Shown: positions 34,994-43,774 of the stretch, piece by piece
Numbering within the stretch: the stretch's first letter is position 1
Layout of the letters: each line of letters starts with the position of its first letter
Source: Candidatus Kuenenia stuttgartensis
GTDB lineage: Bacteria; Planctomycetota; Planctomycetia; Pirellulales; UBA1268
DNA length: 45,195 nucleotides
NCBI GenBank assembly: GCA_943332855.1
Contig: CALQRA010000012.1
Span: 1 to 45,195, forward strand
Reading direction: 5' to 3'
The notes under the pieces: model-generated
Databases searched by the model: none
What the model was told of the DNA's origin: nothing
The model's input: only the letters and a program-made list of their open reading frames with translations
Position numbers and translations under genes: made by a program

Positions 34994-37210
34994 ATGTCGA
35001 ACGGCCGTCTGCTCGGTCTGATGTGGAGCGCGCTGGTCGGCGCGATGGTGTTCGGATCGCCCACCGTCGCGGACGAACTGAGGATTCTCGCCCCCCGGTC
35101 CCATGAAGTGATCCAGCGCGTCGGATTCCAGCCCGGTCAGGCGCCCGGGGGGAACTTCGCCCCGGGGCAGGCTGACGTGGCGATCGAAGTGGACGTTCCG
35201 GTGCCGATCGACCGCACCACGGCGGTGGCGAGGGTCGTGCCAATCGAGGGGCCCCCGGCCGTCGCGGAACCGGTGTGGACGCGCGTCGATCTGGTCCCCG
35301 GGGCGAAGGCAGGCCTCCACGTCGGCAGGCTCCTCGTGCCGGCCCGCGGGTGGTTCCGTCTCGACATCAGGATCGTTCGGGCCGACGGGGCACCGCCGCT
35401 GACGGCGAGCGTCGAACCGGTCGGCGTCGGCGAGGTGTTTTTGATTGCTGGGCAGTCGTATGCCACGAACACCAACGACGAGAAGCTGACGGTGGCCGAT
35501 CCGCGCAAGCGCGTGGCGGCCCGTGACTGGGCGACCGGCGCGTGGCGCGTGGCCAATGATCCACAGCCGGCCCCCGACGGGAGCGACGGCGGCTCGATCT
35601 GGCCGGCGGTGGGGGACGAGCTCGCCGCGCGTCTCGGCGTGCCGATCGGGTTTGCGAATGTCGCCTGGGGAGGAACGTCGTCGGCCCAGTGGCAGCCAGG
35701 GACGGAGCTCCACGAGCGCCTCGTGGCCACCGGAAAAAGCCTCGGCCGGTTCCGCGCCGTCCTCTGGCAGCAGGGGGAGTCGGATGTCATCAATCACACC
35801 TCCACCGACGACTATGTCGCGGCGATGGAGCGGATCCGCGGGGGGGCGGTGCGGGCGTGGGGGTTTGAGCCGGCGTGGCTGTGTGCGAAGTCGACCCACC
35901 ATCCGACGGTCTACAACGACCCGGAAGGGGAAGGGAGGATCAGGGCAGCGGTTGACCGCCTCGTGGCGATGCCCGGATTTGGCGTCGGCCCCGACACCGA
36001 CTCACTTCAGGGGGATTCCCGCGGCGACGTGAACTCGCGCCGACATTTTTCCGCGATCGGCCAGCGTCGCGCGGCAGCGCTCTGGGGCGGTGTCCTCTTC
36101 GATCGACTTGCCACAATTCCGAAGGGGGTCGAGGCGGCGTCGTTTCTTCTTGCTGACCTCCATCTCCTCGAGCCCGCCTGGAAGAGCGACACCGTCTGGC
36201 GGGAGAGCAGCGTCCTCCGGGGGGCAAGTGCCACCGAGCCGGCCCGCGCCCGCCTCGCCTTCCCGGCCGAGTCGATCCTCGCCGTGACGACCGCTGACGG
36301 AGCGCGGTCGGTCGAGGCGGGCACGGCGCGGCAGCACGCGCCGGGGAGCCGAGAGATCGTCTTTCCGTTGCCGACGCCGGTGCCGCCGATTCTCGACGCC
36401 GATCGGTATCTGCCGGAAAACGCGGCACACGCCTACCGGCACCGCGTCGGTAACCCACAAGAATGGCTCCTCTACCGCCCCGGCCGCTGGTTCCACGACC
36501 ATGACGTCGAAATCACCTACCGTCGCACCCGCGGGGCGGCCGACGCTCCGGCGATCGAGGTCGTCCATGGCAGCCTGCCGAAGACCCGGGCCCGGCTCGG
36601 GGCAGGGGAGCCGGTGCGGATCGGCGTCAGTGGCGACAGCATCTCCACCGGCCTCGACGCGTCGGAGACGACAGGCACGCCCCCCTTCCAGCCGGGCTGG
36701 GCGGAGCTTGTCGTGGCGCAGCTGCGCGTGAGCACGAAAAGCCGCGTGACGCATGTCAACCGGGCGGTGGCGGGCTGGAGCGTGGCCAATGGCGTGGCCG
36801 ATCTCGACGCGCTGCTGGAGTCGCAGCCAGACCTCGTCCTCGTGGCCTACGGGATGAACGACGTCGGCCGCCGCGATCCGGCCTGGTATCGCGACCAGAC
36901 GGCGAGCCTCGTGGCGCGCGTCAAGGAAAAACGCCCCGACGCCGAGATCATCCTCGTGGCGACGATGCTCGGCAACGACGAGTGGATCCACACGCCGCGC
37001 GAGATGTTCAACCGCTACCGCGACGAGCTGAAATCGCTCGTCAGCCCGGGGGTGGCGCTGGTCGACATGACGGCGGTGTGGGAGGAGCAGCTGCGAGCCA
37101 AGGAGATGTTCGATCTGACCGGCAACGGACTGAATCACCCCAACGACTTCGGCCACAGGCTCTATGCCCAGGGGGTGCTCGCGCTGCTGCTGGGGGAAAA
37201 GCTGCCATGA
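34994..37210 (+). CDS. exported double SGNH hydrolase (sialate O-acetylesterase-like plus GDSL)
   Basis: The 738-residue product has a signal peptide (MSNGRLLGLMWSALVGAMVFGSPTVADEL) starting at ATG 34994, which follows a GGGGGG run. The first SGNH domain has the nucleophile block EVFLIAGQSYATNTND (Ser about 155), then NVAWGGTS, LWQQGESD and HFSAIGQRRAAALWG-type sequence, as in the carbohydrate-esterase DUF303 group. The second domain starts about residue 530: RIGVSGDSISTG, VNRAVAGWSV, VAYGMNDVG and the late D-x2-H type block LNHPNDFGH. Both domains retain Ser, Gly, Asn and His, so both could be active deacetylases or esterases acting on extracellular polysaccharide. The stop overlaps the next gene as ATGA. 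Confidence 0.88.
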   Translation: MSNGRLLGLMWSALVGAMVFGSPTVADELRILAPRSHEVIQRVGFQPGQAPGGNFAPGQADVAIEVDVPVPIDRTTAVARVVPIEGPPAVAEPVWTRVDLVPGAKAGLHVGRLLVPARGWFRLDIRIVRADGAPPLTASVEPVGVGEVFLIAGQSYATNTNDEKLTVADPRKRVAARDWATGAWRVANDPQPAPDGSDGGSIWPAVGDELAARLGVPIGFANVAWGGTSSAQWQPGTELHERLVATGKSLGRFRAVLWQQGESDVINHTSTDDYVAAMERIRGGAVRAWGFEPAWLCAKSTHHPTVYNDPEGEGRIRAAVDRLVAMPGFGVGPDTDSLQGDSRGDVNSRRHFSAIGQRRAAALWGGVLFDRLATIPKGVEAASFLLADLHLLEPAWKSDTVWRESSVLRGASATEPARARLAFPAESILAVTTADGARSVEAGTARQHAPGSREIVFPLPTPVPPILDADRYLPENAAHAYRHRVGNPQEWLLYRPGRWFHDHDVEITYRRTRGAADAPAIEVVHGSLPKTRARLGAGEPVRIGVSGDSISTGLDASETTGTPPFQPGWAELVVAQLRVSTKSRVTHVNRAVAGWSVANGVADLDALLESQPDLVLVAYGMNDVGRRDPAWYRDQTASLVARVKEKRPDAEIILVATMLGNDEWIHTPREMFNRYRDELKSLVSPGVALVDMTAVWEEQLRAKEMFDLTGNGLNHPNDFGHRLYAQGVLALLLGEKLP

Positions 37211-37404
37211 CTTCGCAACACAGGACCCGGCGGAAGAAACGCGATCTCCACTTCCTCGATTCCGAGGGGCGCGTGGCCTGCAATCCCCGCGATCGCGAGG
37301 CGGCACACCGGGCCGAGGTGGAGGGAATCGCCACCGAGACGAGGTCGGCCGTCACCTGCAAGAAGTGTCTGGACGCGATGCGGAGCACCGAGCCGATCGG
37401 ATGA
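37207..37404 (+). CDS. small CxxC protein coupled to the SGNH hydrolase
   Basis: The ATG overlaps the hydrolase stop as ATGA. The 65-residue product is basic at the N terminus (TSQHRTRRKKRDLHFLD) and has three cysteines: VACNPRD near residue 25 and VTCKKC near residue 50-53, which could bind a metal ion with a nearby His. It has no signal peptide, so unlike its partner it should stay in the cytoplasm. The pattern resembles small zinc-ribbon-like proteins, but I cannot name a family. The overlap, length and Cys pattern support it as a real gene. Confidence 0.65.
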   Translation: MTSQHRTRRKKRDLHFLDSEGRVACNPRDREAAHRAEVEGIATETRSAVTCKKCLDAMRSTEPIG

Positions 37405-37521
37405 CGTTCCCGTGATCTCCGGGGGCAGGGCGAATTGATACGATCAGGCCGCGTGTAGGACGAGCTCCGTTTCCCCCGGTTCGCGGCCCATCCTTTGAAA
37501 TCAACCTGCGGAGACGTTCCG

Positions 37522-38760
37522 ATGCGACGAACATGCCTGTCCGTTTCTGCTCTGCTCTTCGTATTTCTGCCGGCGCTTGCCCCGGCCGACGAGTGGCCCG
37601 GTTTTCTCGGGGCCCGCCGCGACGGGATCTCCCAGGAGACAGGGCTGATCGATGCGATCCCGGCCGATGGCCCGAAGGCGATCTGGCGCGTGCCGGGGGG
37701 CGTCGGGATGTCGGCCGTCGCCGTCGCCGACGGCCTGGCCATCACCACCTGGAACAATGCCGGCCAGCAGTGGCTTGTCGCCCTCGATGCCGCCACCGGC
37801 AAGGAAGCCTGGAAAACCCCGCTCGGCCCGGCCTACGAAAACGCCATGGGAAACGGCCCCCGCGCCACGCCGACGATCGCGGGGGAACGGATCTTCGCCT
37901 TCTCGGGCGAAGGGATTCTCGTCGCCGTGAGCCGCACCGATGGAAAAATCCTCTGGCAGGTTGACGCCGTCGGGGAAGCGGATGGAAAGCCCTCTGACTA
38001 CGGGATGGCGTCGTCGCCGCTGGTCGTCGCCGAGCAGGTGATCGTCCACGTCGGTGGTGAGAGTGGCGCGATCGCGGCCTTTTCAAGCGCCGATGGCAAG
38101 CCCGCCTGGAAGGCCTCCGCCGGCAGCGCCGGCTATTCATCGCCGACGCTGCTCGAGATCGGTGAGACGAAGCAGATCGTCAGTGTCACCGGCACCGAGG
38201 TCGTCGGGCTCCGTCCGGGGTCGGGGAAGGAGCTGTGGCGATTTCCGTTCGAGACCGACTTCGGCTGCAACACGGCGACGCCGATCGTCGTCGACGGGGG
38301 AGTGTTCGTCTCGGCGGGGGAAAACCATGGCTCGGTGCTGATTGACCTCGGCCGCGATGGTGATCGATATGCCCCGCAGGCGCGGTGGGAGTCGCTCGGC
38401 CCCAAGAGCCTGATGCGCAACGAATGGCAAACGTCGATCGTTGTCGGCGATCACCTCTACGGCTTCGACAACGTCGGGGCGGCGGGGCCGGTCACACATC
38501 TGGTCTGCCTCGAAGCGAAGACGGGGCGGGAAGTGTGGCGGAAGACCCGCTTCGGCAAGGGGAACATGGTGTGGGCCGACGGGAAACTGTGGATCACCAC
38601 CTTCGAAGGGGAACTCGTTCTCGCCCGCGCGACCCCGGCGGGCTATCAAGAGCTCGGCCGGGCGGAGCTTCTCGGCCGGTCGCGGCAATCGCTCACGATC
38701 GCCGGCGGCCGGGGCTATCTGCGCGACGACCGCGAGGTGCTCTGCATCGGGCTCGAGTGA
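37522..38760 (+). CDS. exported PQQ-like beta-propeller protein
   Basis: The 412-residue product has a signal peptide (SVSALLFVFLPALAPADEW) and a mature start DEWPGFLGARRDG, the W-P-x-F-x-G-x-R-x-DG opening typical of planctomycete PQQ-binding-like propellers. Repeated blades are visible: WLVALDAATGKEAWKTPLG, LVAVSRTDGKILWQVDAVG, IAAFSSADGKPAWKASAG, VVGLRPGSGKELWRFPFE and LVCLEAKTGREVWRKTRFG. These W-motif repeats usually form seven or eight blades. Whether it binds PQQ or only proteins cannot be told. ATG 37522 has GGAG about 9 bases upstream; a longer start at 37495 adds nothing family-like. Periplasmic. Confidence 0.9.
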   Translation: MRRTCLSVSALLFVFLPALAPADEWPGFLGARRDGISQETGLIDAIPADGPKAIWRVPGGVGMSAVAVADGLAITTWNNAGQQWLVALDAATGKEAWKTPLGPAYENAMGNGPRATPTIAGERIFAFSGEGILVAVSRTDGKILWQVDAVGEADGKPSDYGMASSPLVVAEQVIVHVGGESGAIAAFSSADGKPAWKASAGSAGYSSPTLLEIGETKQIVSVTGTEVVGLRPGSGKELWRFPFETDFGCNTATPIVVDGGVFVSAGENHGSVLIDLGRDGDRYAPQARWESLGPKSLMRNEWQTSIVVGDHLYGFDNVGAAGPVTHLVCLEAKTGREVWRKTRFGKGNMVWADGKLWITTFEGELVLARATPAGYQELGRAELLGRSRQSLTIAGGRGYLRDDREVLCIGLE

Positions 38761-38853
38761 CCGTCACCACATTCGCGGGGGACCATTCAGCCGCCTTCGT
38801 GGAAGCCGCGGCTGCCGCCGCGGGGCGGAGGAGCAGGATTCCGGAGATCGACC

Positions 38854-39414
38854 ATGAATGACATCGCGATCAAGACGCACAGGCCCTGGCTGGAGGAGGT
38901 CTTCGCCCCCTACGTCGACACGATCGGCGGCGATTATCCCGGCTACCGCAATCATGTCTATCGGACCGTGACCTACGCCATGCATTTCCTGGACAACGAC
39001 CCGTCCGTCGAGCGGGTCGTGGAAACGGCGCTTGTCTATCACGACATCGGCCTCTGGACCGACAAGGAGCTTGCCTATCTCGAACCGTCGGAGGCGGTCG
39101 CCGTCGCCGACAACGCCAGGAATGGCTGGGGGTTCGATCCCGACCTGCTTTGCGGCATCATCCACTGGCATCACAAGGTGTTCGCTTACCGAGGGCCGCA
39201 CGCGCGGGTCATCGAAGCCTGCCGCCGGGCCGACTGGATCGATGCCTCGCTTGGGTGGGTGCGGAAGGGAATGCCGAGGAGATCGATCCGCGCCGTCGAG
39301 GATGCCTTCCCCAACCTCGGCTTCCACGCGGCGCTGGTCCGGCTGGCCAGGGATATCGGGGGATCGACCCTCGGCGGCGGAATCAAGGTCGTCCGTGGGA
39401 TCGTCAAGTGGTGA
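38854..39414 (+). CDS. HD-domain phosphohydrolase-like protein
   Basis: The 186-residue soluble protein shows an HD-superfamily pattern: H34 (YRNHVYR), the H63-D64 pair (LVYHDIGLWT), H104/H106/H107 (IIHWHHKVF) and D127 in CRRADWIDAS. HD proteins are metal-dependent phosphohydrolases, often acting on nucleotides. The substrate is unknown. It starts 93 bases after the propeller gene and has a GGAG element about 10 bases before ATG. The next genes are two acetyltransferases, so no clear operon logic is visible. Confidence 0.85.
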   Translation: MNDIAIKTHRPWLEEVFAPYVDTIGGDYPGYRNHVYRTVTYAMHFLDNDPSVERVVETALVYHDIGLWTDKELAYLEPSEAVAVADNARNGWGFDPDLLCGIIHWHHKVFAYRGPHARVIEACRRADWIDASLGWVRKGMPRRSIRAVEDAFPNLGFHAALVRLARDIGGSTLGGGIKVVRGIVKW

Positions 39415-39513
39415 GGCAACGCCGGGGACGATAGCCTTGGCGGGGCGCTCGAAAAACGGGCGTGGTGCGGCCACTCGATGACGGTGCCTTGCCAAGAACG
39501 GAGCTCGAGGAAA

Positions 39514-39954
39514 GTGTCTGGTTACGACTACTCGACCGATCCCGGTCGGATCGACGCGGTGGCGGCGCACGCCTTCCTCACCCGTTCCACCTGGTCGCCC
39601 GGCATCCCCCTTGACGTCGTCGCGCGGGCGATCGCCAATTCCCTCTGCGTCGCCGCCTTCCATGGTGGCCGGCAGGTCGGCTTCGCCCGGGCGGTGACCG
39701 ACCGGGCCACGTTCGCCTATCTCGCCGATGTCCATGTCCTCGAGGAACATCGGGGGAAGGGTGTCTCCCGGAGGATGCTCGAGACGCTGCTGGCCCACCC
39801 CGACCTCCAGGGGCTGCGCCGGCTTCTGCTGGCCACGCGCGACGCGCACGCTCTCTACCGGAAGTTCGGTTTCACGCCCCTTGCCAACCCCGGGACCTTC
39901 ATGGAGATTCATCGCCCGGGCATCTACCGCCACCCAGACGGCACCGATCACTGA
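39514..39954 (+). CDS. GNAT acetyltransferase 1
   Basis: The 146-residue product has the GNAT core: STWSPGIPLDVVARAIANS, then QVGFARAVTDRATFAYLADV and the acetyl-CoA loop VLEEHRGKGVSRRMLET (R/Q-x2-G-x-G/A variant), then ATRDAHALYRKFGFTPL. The opening YDYSTDPGRID followed by ...RSTWSPGIP matches a common small GNAT group. GTG 39514 is preferred over ATG 39478, because a GAGG element precedes it and the family sequence begins right after it. The substrate is unknown; it is cytoplasmic. Confidence 0.88.
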   Translation: MSGYDYSTDPGRIDAVAAHAFLTRSTWSPGIPLDVVARAIANSLCVAAFHGGRQVGFARAVTDRATFAYLADVHVLEEHRGKGVSRRMLETLLAHPDLQGLRRLLLATRDAHALYRKFGFTPLANPGTFMEIHRPGIYRHPDGTDH

Positions 39955-40042
39955 CGCGGCGGCGGCGAGGGACCGGCCGGTGCTCGGGCACTCCCCGATC
40001 CGCCGTCCCGATCCCGACAGGATGCGTTGCGCTCGTGAATCC

Positions 40043-40447
40043 ATGACACCACCGACCGTCGAATACCGCCGCGATGTGCCGCTCGATCCGGTCGAGGTCG
40101 CCCGTGTCTTCGACGAGTCGGGGATCCGCCGGCCGACCGACGATCTCCCTCGGATCGCGCGGATGTTCTCGGCCCCGAGCCTCCAGCTCTCGGCCTGGGT
40201 CGGCGACGAGCTCGTCGGCGTCAGCCGCTCGCTCACGGATTACGTCTGGTGCTGCTACCTCTCCGACCTCGCCGTGTCGAGGAAATACCAGCGCCGGGGC
40301 ATTGGCCGGGAATTGGTCCGGCGGACACAGGAGATCCTCGGAACGCGCGTGACGCTGATCCTCCTGGCCGCCCCGGAGGCAATGGCCTACTACGACCGGA
40401 TCGGCTTCGAGCCGGCCGCCAACGCGTTCGTCAAAAAGCGGAGTTGA
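40043..40447 (+). CDS. GNAT acetyltransferase 2
   Basis: The 134-residue product is a short GNAT protein: FDESGIRRPTDDLPRIARM, VGVSRSLTDYVWCCYLSDLA, the acetyl-CoA loop VSRKYQRRGIGRELVRR (Q-R-R-G-I-G) and LILLAAPEAMAYYDRIGFE. It belongs to the compact GNAT group with an N-terminal DVPLDPVEVARVF segment. ATG 40043 begins this sequence; ATG 40022 would add seven residues. It lies 88 bases after the first GNAT gene, in the same direction, and is convergent with the minus-strand gene that ends at 40535. Confidence 0.88.
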   Translation: MTPPTVEYRRDVPLDPVEVARVFDESGIRRPTDDLPRIARMFSAPSLQLSAWVGDELVGVSRSLTDYVWCCYLSDLAVSRKYQRRGIGRELVRRTQEILGTRVTLILLAAPEAMAYYDRIGFEPAANAFVKKRS

Positions 40448-40534
40448 CCGGCGACCTCGCCGCGATCAGGCCGGTGGCGACGCGGATGTCGAGCACGAAG
40501 GCCGTCCCGATCGGCCGGGCGCTGATGCCGGGGA

Positions 40535-42103
40535 TCACCCCAGGCCGAGCAACTCACACGCCTCCGCGATCCCCGGGGCGGGGCTGCCGTACTCGCTCGC
40601 CGTGACGCGGGAGAGCGCCACGAGTTGCCGTGCCCGGTGCTGCGGCCTGGCGCGGGCAAGCTCGTCGGTGACGGTCCGGTAGTACTTCTCGGCGTGGAGC
40701 GAGCCATCCTCGCTAACGGCGTAGTTCAGGAGGACATCGAGGATGCCCCGGTGGGAGTGGCCGAGATCGCAGGCGCGCTGTGCCACGGCACAGGCCCGCT
40801 CCTGGTCACCAGCGCGGATTGCGTCATCGAGCTCGGCAAGGAGGAGGGGGGGATCGGTCATCGTCACGCCGCGAAGGACGTCGGCCGTCGGACGGGGCTC
40901 CCAATCGGCGAAGGGCCGGCCGGTCTGGTGATAGTCGAGGCCAAGGTGCCAGGCGGCGAGGATCAGGCTCGCGCAGGCGTTGTGGTGGTTGGCGGAGAGA
41001 GCGATGTGCCGCCAGGCGTTGGCCGCGTCGCAGGCGTGAACGCCGATCGAGTCGCCATGGACGCTCCCCGGCGGCTTGCCCGGCTGCGCCCATTCCGGCG
41101 GCCGACCCGCGTCACGGAGGACGAGCTGATTGGCGGCAAGCGCCAGGGCGTCGCAGATCCCCGTGCGGTCGATCCCCGCCGCCAGCCATTCGGCCACCTG
41201 CCCCGCCGCGTCGTCCGGCGGGAGTTTCATGAGCGTCGCACACGCCCCTTCGAGCCAGGCATCATCCGCCGTCCGGCCGACCGCCGGCGCCGCATCGAGA
41301 CGGTGCTCCTCATAGAGCCGCGGTAGCATGTCCCGCAGGGTCGCAAACCGGGCGGCCGACTGCTCCTCGAGCTTCCAGCAGTAGTGGAGCGACTGGCGCA
41401 GGAGCGTGCCGGCATGCTCCGGGCCGACAAGGCCGAGCATGTCCCAGGCGCGGTGGGCGAGGACGATGCGGTGGACATCGACGCCGTCATGGACCGTCGG
41501 GAGAAGGGCATTCCACGCCTCCTCGGCAGTGCCCCGCACCAGCCCGGCGAAAACGCTCTCCCCACCGGGAAGATCGCGGGCCCGGACTGCCTCGCGGAGA
41601 TCGGCGGCCGTCGTCGTGCGGGTCTCCGCAGCACTGATCAGCGCAAGCGTGTCGCTGGCTCCGGCGCGCGTCGAATCGTGGAGGCAGCGGGCATTGCGGT
41701 GGAGAACCTTCAGAACAGGGAGAGCACGGCGGTCGGGCGACAACTCCCGCGACATCTGCAGGGCAGGGGCGAGCGCCATGAAGGTGTGGAATCCGACATA
41801 ATCCTCGCCGCCACAAGCCCGCGCATTGGCAAGCGCCCCGGCGGCGACGAGCTCCTCGAGCGTCGTGCCCGACCGGAGCCGATCGATGACCACGCGGACG
41901 ATTCCCTCGGGAGGCGTCTCGGCGAGGAGATCGACGAGCTGTTCGCGAGGGCCGAACGTGAGCCGCTCGGAAACGCCGTCGGCGGCGACCGCGCGAGCCG
42001 ACAGGAATCCCATCTCCACCGCGAGCGGTCCGCCAATCCCGGCGACGAGCATTCCCTGACCGAGCCGGGCGAGAAACGCGCGTCGGTCGTGGTACTTTTC
42101 CAT
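40535..42103 (-). CDS. uncharacterised exported alpha-helical protein
   Basis: The 522-residue product begins MEKYHDRRAFLARLGQGMLV, a possible twin-arginine signal (DRRAFL) with a hydrophobic stretch to about residue 32. The remainder is almost entirely helical, with a conserved-looking histidine-rich set: DYVGFHTFMA, VLHRNARCLHD, HDGVDVHRIVLAHRAWD, GDSIGVHACDAANAWRH, LSANHHNACASLILAAWHLGLD. The many His and Trp residues suggest a metal or cofactor site. I recall no named family; related proteins are known to me only as planctomycete hypotheticals. It stands alone on the minus strand between plus-strand genes. Confidence 0.7.
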   Translation of the reverse strand: MEKYHDRRAFLARLGQGMLVAGIGGPLAVEMGFLSARAVAADGVSERLTFGPREQLVDLLAETPPEGIVRVVIDRLRSGTTLEELVAAGALANARACGGEDYVGFHTFMALAPALQMSRELSPDRRALPVLKVLHRNARCLHDSTRAGASDTLALISAAETRTTTAADLREAVRARDLPGGESVFAGLVRGTAEEAWNALLPTVHDGVDVHRIVLAHRAWDMLGLVGPEHAGTLLRQSLHYCWKLEEQSAARFATLRDMLPRLYEEHRLDAAPAVGRTADDAWLEGACATLMKLPPDDAAGQVAEWLAAGIDRTGICDALALAANQLVLRDAGRPPEWAQPGKPPGSVHGDSIGVHACDAANAWRHIALSANHHNACASLILAAWHLGLDYHQTGRPFADWEPRPTADVLRGVTMTDPPLLLAELDDAIRAGDQERACAVAQRACDLGHSHRGILDVLLNYAVSEDGSLHAEKYYRTVTDELARARPQHRARQLVALSRVTASEYGSPAPGIAEACELLGLG

Positions 42104-42328
42104 GGCCTTCCCCTCAGCGTGAAAAACCCGGATCCCGGTCGTTACTCTACACGAGTTTCCCAGATGCCCCCGCCCGGAGTGGTACGAGATCTGGGCACGA
42201 GACCTGCAGGCCAGGGATTCCCTGCCGATGCCTCTGCATCTGATCGGGTGTCCTCCCGGCCACGAATCACAACGGCAGGAAAGTCGTTGGAGGGGGCCAG
42301 CACCGGCCGCGACGGAGCGATTCGGGGG

Positions 42329-42358
42329 TTGGCCATCGGGGAAATCCCGGTGTAGTCT
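42329..42358 (+). promoter_or_regulatory. candidate promoter for the second Gfo/Idh/MocA gene
   Basis: TTGGCC (42329-42334), an 18-base spacer and TAGTCT (42353-42358) lie 42 bases before ATG 42401. The rest of the 297-base gap (42104-42400) shows no gene or strong repeat. Confidence 0.4.
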
Positions 42359-42400
42359 GGTCGCGGGGATTTCAGGGCCACTCCATCGATCGGGGGATCC

Positions 42401-43666
42401 ATGTCACGACGCTCCACGACCCGGCGCCGATTTCTCGGGACTGCCGCCACCGCCACCGGGGCCGCCATGGCCGCCCCCTACGTGATCACCTCCAAGGCGC
42501 TCGGCAACGCCACCACCCCTCCGGCCAGCGATCGGATCGTGATCGGGGGGATCGGCATCGGCAACATGGGCTCCGGCGACCAAGGGGCGTTTCTCGGCCG
42601 CAGCGACGTGCAGTATGTGGCGGTGTGCGACGTGCGGCGCACTTGGCGCGACGATGGCAAGGGGCGCGTCGACGGCAAATACGGCAACAAGGACTGTGCC
42701 GCCTACGTTGATTTCCGCGAACTGCTGGCCCGGGATGACATCGATGCGGTCCACATCGCCACCCCCGACCATTGGCACGCGATCATGACGATTGCTGCCT
42801 GCCGGGCCGGCAAGGATGTTTATCTCCAGAAGCCCGAAACCCTCACGCTCCGTGAAGGGCCGCTGATGATCGCGGCTGCCAGGCGCTACGGCCGGGTTGT
42901 TTCCGGCGGCAGCCAACGGGTGCTCGAAGACTACCGGGACATCGTCAATCCCTGCTGGTCGGGCGAGGTCGGCACGCTTAAGGCCGTCGACATTTCCGTC
43001 GGCGGGCCGTCGATGCCCTGCTATCTCCCCGCTGTGGCCACGCCGCCGGACATCGACTGGGATCTGTGGCTCGGGCCTGCCCCCTGGGAGCCTTACAACC
43101 CCGGTCGCTGCGACGGCAATTTCGGCACCGGCGGCGGCAGCTGGCGTTCGTACGTCGACTATTCCGGCGGCAGCCTCACCGACTGGGGCGCCCATCACTT
43201 CGGCGGCGCGATCTTCGCCGCCGACCTCCGCGAGTTGCAGCCTGCCTCGGTGGCCTTCCACCCCGCCAGCGGCGGCGCCGGTCCGTACGTCTCACTCACC
43301 TATCCCAACGGTGTCGCGGTCCATCACAACCGGCCGCAGCCGTTGCGCCCCGAGATGCCCTCGGTCGCCCATGGGGGGGATATCCAGGTGCATGCCGACG
43401 GAACGCCTCGGGAGGGGAAGGTGGTTCCCACCTACAAGGGGGAGGGGGGGATCTATGGCGACTTCATCGACTCCGTGAAAACCCGGGCAAAGCCGTTCCG
43501 CGACATCGAACTGGCAGTCAATACCATGACCGGACCACACATGATCGCCATCGCCTACCGTCTGGAGCGGTCTTTGACATGGGACCGCAGCGCCCAGCGA
43601 TTCACCGGTGACGACGAGGCCAATCGGCTCCTCGACCGCGCCCGCCGGGAACCCTGGATTCTTTAA
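42401..43666 (+). CDS. Tat-exported Gfo/Idh/MocA family oxidoreductase 2
   Basis: The 421-residue product starts with a twin-arginine signal (TTRRRFLGTAATATGAAMAA) and has the Rossmann motif IGGIGIGNMGSGDQGAF. The E-K-P block of the family reads VYLQKPETLTL: the Lys is kept and the Glu is Gln. Later blocks are DIDWDLWLGPAPW, GGSLTDWGAHHFGGA and YGDFIDSVKTRAKPF, all typical of the planctomycete subfamily. It probably oxidises a sugar or inositol derivative in the periplasm with a tightly bound cofactor. The gene ends W-I-L-stop, and this ending is repeated in tandem after the stop. The next genes encode HEAT-repeat proteins in the same direction. Confidence 0.93.
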   Translation: MSRRSTTRRRFLGTAATATGAAMAAPYVITSKALGNATTPPASDRIVIGGIGIGNMGSGDQGAFLGRSDVQYVAVCDVRRTWRDDGKGRVDGKYGNKDCAAYVDFRELLARDDIDAVHIATPDHWHAIMTIAACRAGKDVYLQKPETLTLREGPLMIAAARRYGRVVSGGSQRVLEDYRDIVNPCWSGEVGTLKAVDISVGGPSMPCYLPAVATPPDIDWDLWLGPAPWEPYNPGRCDGNFGTGGGSWRSYVDYSGGSLTDWGAHHFGGAIFAADLRELQPASVAFHPASGGAGPYVSLTYPNGVAVHHNRPQPLRPEMPSVAHGGDIQVHADGTPREGKVVPTYKGEGGIYGDFIDSVKTRAKPFRDIELAVNTMTGPHMIAIAYRLERSLTWDRSAQRFTGDDEANRLLDRARREPWIL

Positions 43667-43715
43667 AGCTGGATTCTCTGAAACTGAATTCTTCGAAGCT
43701 GGATCCTCTGAAGAC
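43656..43715 (+). repeat. four tandem 15-bp units spanning the stop codon
   Basis: Units at 43656-43670, 43671-43685, 43686-43700 and 43701-43715 share the pattern GGATTCTCTGAAGCT with drift. In the gene frame, units 1, 2 and 4 read W-I-L-stop, with the W codon beginning one base before the unit; unit 3 has drifted. The first unit contains the TAA stop of the oxidoreductase gene. Confidence 0.85.
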
Positions 43716-43774
43716 AGCGACCATATCGGCGTCAACTTTCTCTCCGATCATCCCCCATCCCTCGGGTGCCGCTC

